Shown: positions 63,368 through 64,000 of the stretch, in pieces
How positions within the stretch are numbered: position 1 is the first letter of the stretch
How the letters are laid out: each line of letters starts with the position of its first letter
From: Rossellomorea aquimaris
GTDB taxonomy: Bacteria > Bacillota > Bacilli > Bacillales > Bacillaceae_B
Direction of reading: 5' to 3'
Assembly (NCBI RefSeq): GCF_008180865.1
Contig: NZ_VTEX01000001.1
Span: forward strand, 643,261-707,260
Length of the DNA: 64,000 nt
Notes under the pieces: generated by a model
What the model was told of the DNA's origin: nothing
Databases searched by the model: none
What the model saw: only the letters and a program-made list of their open reading frames with translations
Translations under genes and position numbers: made by a program

Positions 63368-64000
63368 ATGAAATTAAAAATCAATAATCATGATTGGGGA
63401 TCAATTCCAGACTATTCCTTATCAGCCATCCAGTTTTTTTGTGCGGAGAATAATTATCATTTCAATTGGAACAAAGAAGAACAAATGGTGGAAGTGAATA
63501 GTTCTTTACACGGAAAAAAAGTATGGCTATCAGTGAACACACCGAATGAAAACATAAATCATGAGATACATGAAAAGGTGAAAGAAGTATTAACTCATTA
63601 TGGAGTGGATATTTCAATAATGGAAAATACTGAATGGCTCAGTGAGGGGGACCTGTTTTTTGAACTAGTGACGAGTAAACCAAAGGGCGATAAACGGTTT
63701 GTTTCATTTGGATATAACGAAAAACTGAATTCCATCAATGTGAAAAAAAGTCTCTCGGTCTATAAGGATGAGGTGCATTTCAATGGGTACTATTTATTGC
63801 AAGAGCGACACTCAATTCCCCATCTTAGATGTTCCATACAGTGTAAAGATGAAGAATTCTTACTTAATGAAGCTCCTGCAATTTTAACGACTTGTGCACT
63901 GAAAATACTACTTGGGAATCAAAAACCCACCTTACTCGATTTGAATGTGATGCACTTATTAAAAACGACAGGTAAGCTTGTTGAGGACTCGGGAATAAAT
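63368..64000 (+). CDS. Unrecognised protein, 3' end beyond the window
   Basis: An open frame of 211 codons runs without a stop to the window edge. The ATG follows AGGGTGGTGAGCATTTAC. The protein starts MKLKINNHDWGSIPDYSLSA and is soluble-looking and rich in Asn, His, Glu and Lys. It has no signal peptide, membrane segment or motif that I can name in this portion. It diverges from the sat operon. The sigma-E-like promoter suggests mother-cell expression. Confidence 0.7.
   Translation, partial: MKLKINNHDWGSIPDYSLSAIQFFCAENNYHFNWNKEEQMVEVNSSLHGKKVWLSVNTPNENINHEIHEKVKEVLTHYGVDISIMENTEWLSEGDLFFELVTSKPKGDKRFVSFGYNEKLNSINVKKSLSVYKDEVHFNGYYLLQERHSIPHLRCSIQCKDEEFLLNEAPAILTTCALKILLGNQKPTLLDLNVMHLLKTTGKLVEDSGIN

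Noticed and set aside
1..64000. CRISPR arrays, tRNA, rRNA, IS transposases, prophage genes
   Set aside because: None was recognised on either strand; the fold-back repeats are not spacer-repeat arrays and encode no transposase.

Overview
The window is chromosomal DNA from a low-GC, endospore-forming member of the Bacillaceae. Gene content and order from 1 to about 43.4 kb match the Bacillus infB-to-korB region: infB, ylxP, rbfA, truB, ribF, rpsO, pnp, ylxY, mlpA, ymxH, dpaAB, asd, dapG, dapA, rnjB, tepA, ylzJ, spoIIIE, ymfC, nupNOPQ, ymfF, ymfH, ymfI, ymfJ, ymfK, rodZ, pgsA, cinA, recA, rny, ymdB, spoVS, a dipeptidase and korAB. Spore genes (dpaAB, spoVS, spoIIIE), many GTG and TTG starts behind strong AGGAGG-type sites, and GC-rich fold-back repeats all fit Bacillus sensu lato, perhaps a Rossellomorea-like lineage. 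The genus is inference only.

Region 1 (1-9.2 kb) covers translation, tRNA and mRNA maturation, riboflavin/FAD synthesis and two surface or processing proteins. Region 2 (9.7-14.7 kb) is the dipicolinate, aspartate-semialdehyde and diaminopimelate cluster, with a good sigma-K-type promoter before dpaA. Region 3 (15-26.3 kb) holds RNase J2, TepA, SpoIIIE, the GntR regulator YmfC and a BMP-type nucleoside ABC transporter. Region 4 (27.2-34.9 kb) is the YmfF/H peptidase pair, the ymfI-J-K genes, RodZ, PgsA and CinA. Region 5 (35-43.4 kb) holds RecA with a LexA box, RNase Y, YmdB, SpoVS, an M19 dipeptidase and a two-subunit 2-oxoacid:ferredoxin oxidoreductase.

Downstream of korB (43.4-64 kb) the conserved order ends and an accessory spore-surface island begins. 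It has a repeat-containing coiled-coil protein, a Cys-rich beta-type surface protein, an operon of a second coiled-coil protein, a 44-residue protein with a GCGC tail and a JAMM metallopeptidase, four glycosyltransferases and several nucleotide-sugar enzymes. Among these is a contiguous CapG/CapE/RmlD-like trio that predicts a UDP-N-acetyl-L-quinovosamine or L-rhamnosamine type sugar. Next comes an operon for sulfate uptake and PAPS synthesis and recycling (sat, SLC13 permease, cysC, cysQ) with no PAPS reductase. Sigma-K-like promoters stand before several of these genes. The best reading is a mother-cell-expressed outer spore layer carrying an unusual glycan, possibly sulfated. Sulfation is a hypothesis because no sulfotransferase lies in the window.

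Non-coding structure: two families of fold-back repeats lie in intergenic gaps at 5.9, 8.4-8.8, 9.2-9.5 and 26.4-27.0 kb. Most operons end in clear intrinsic terminators. No tRNA, rRNA, CRISPR array, IS transposase or prophage was seen.
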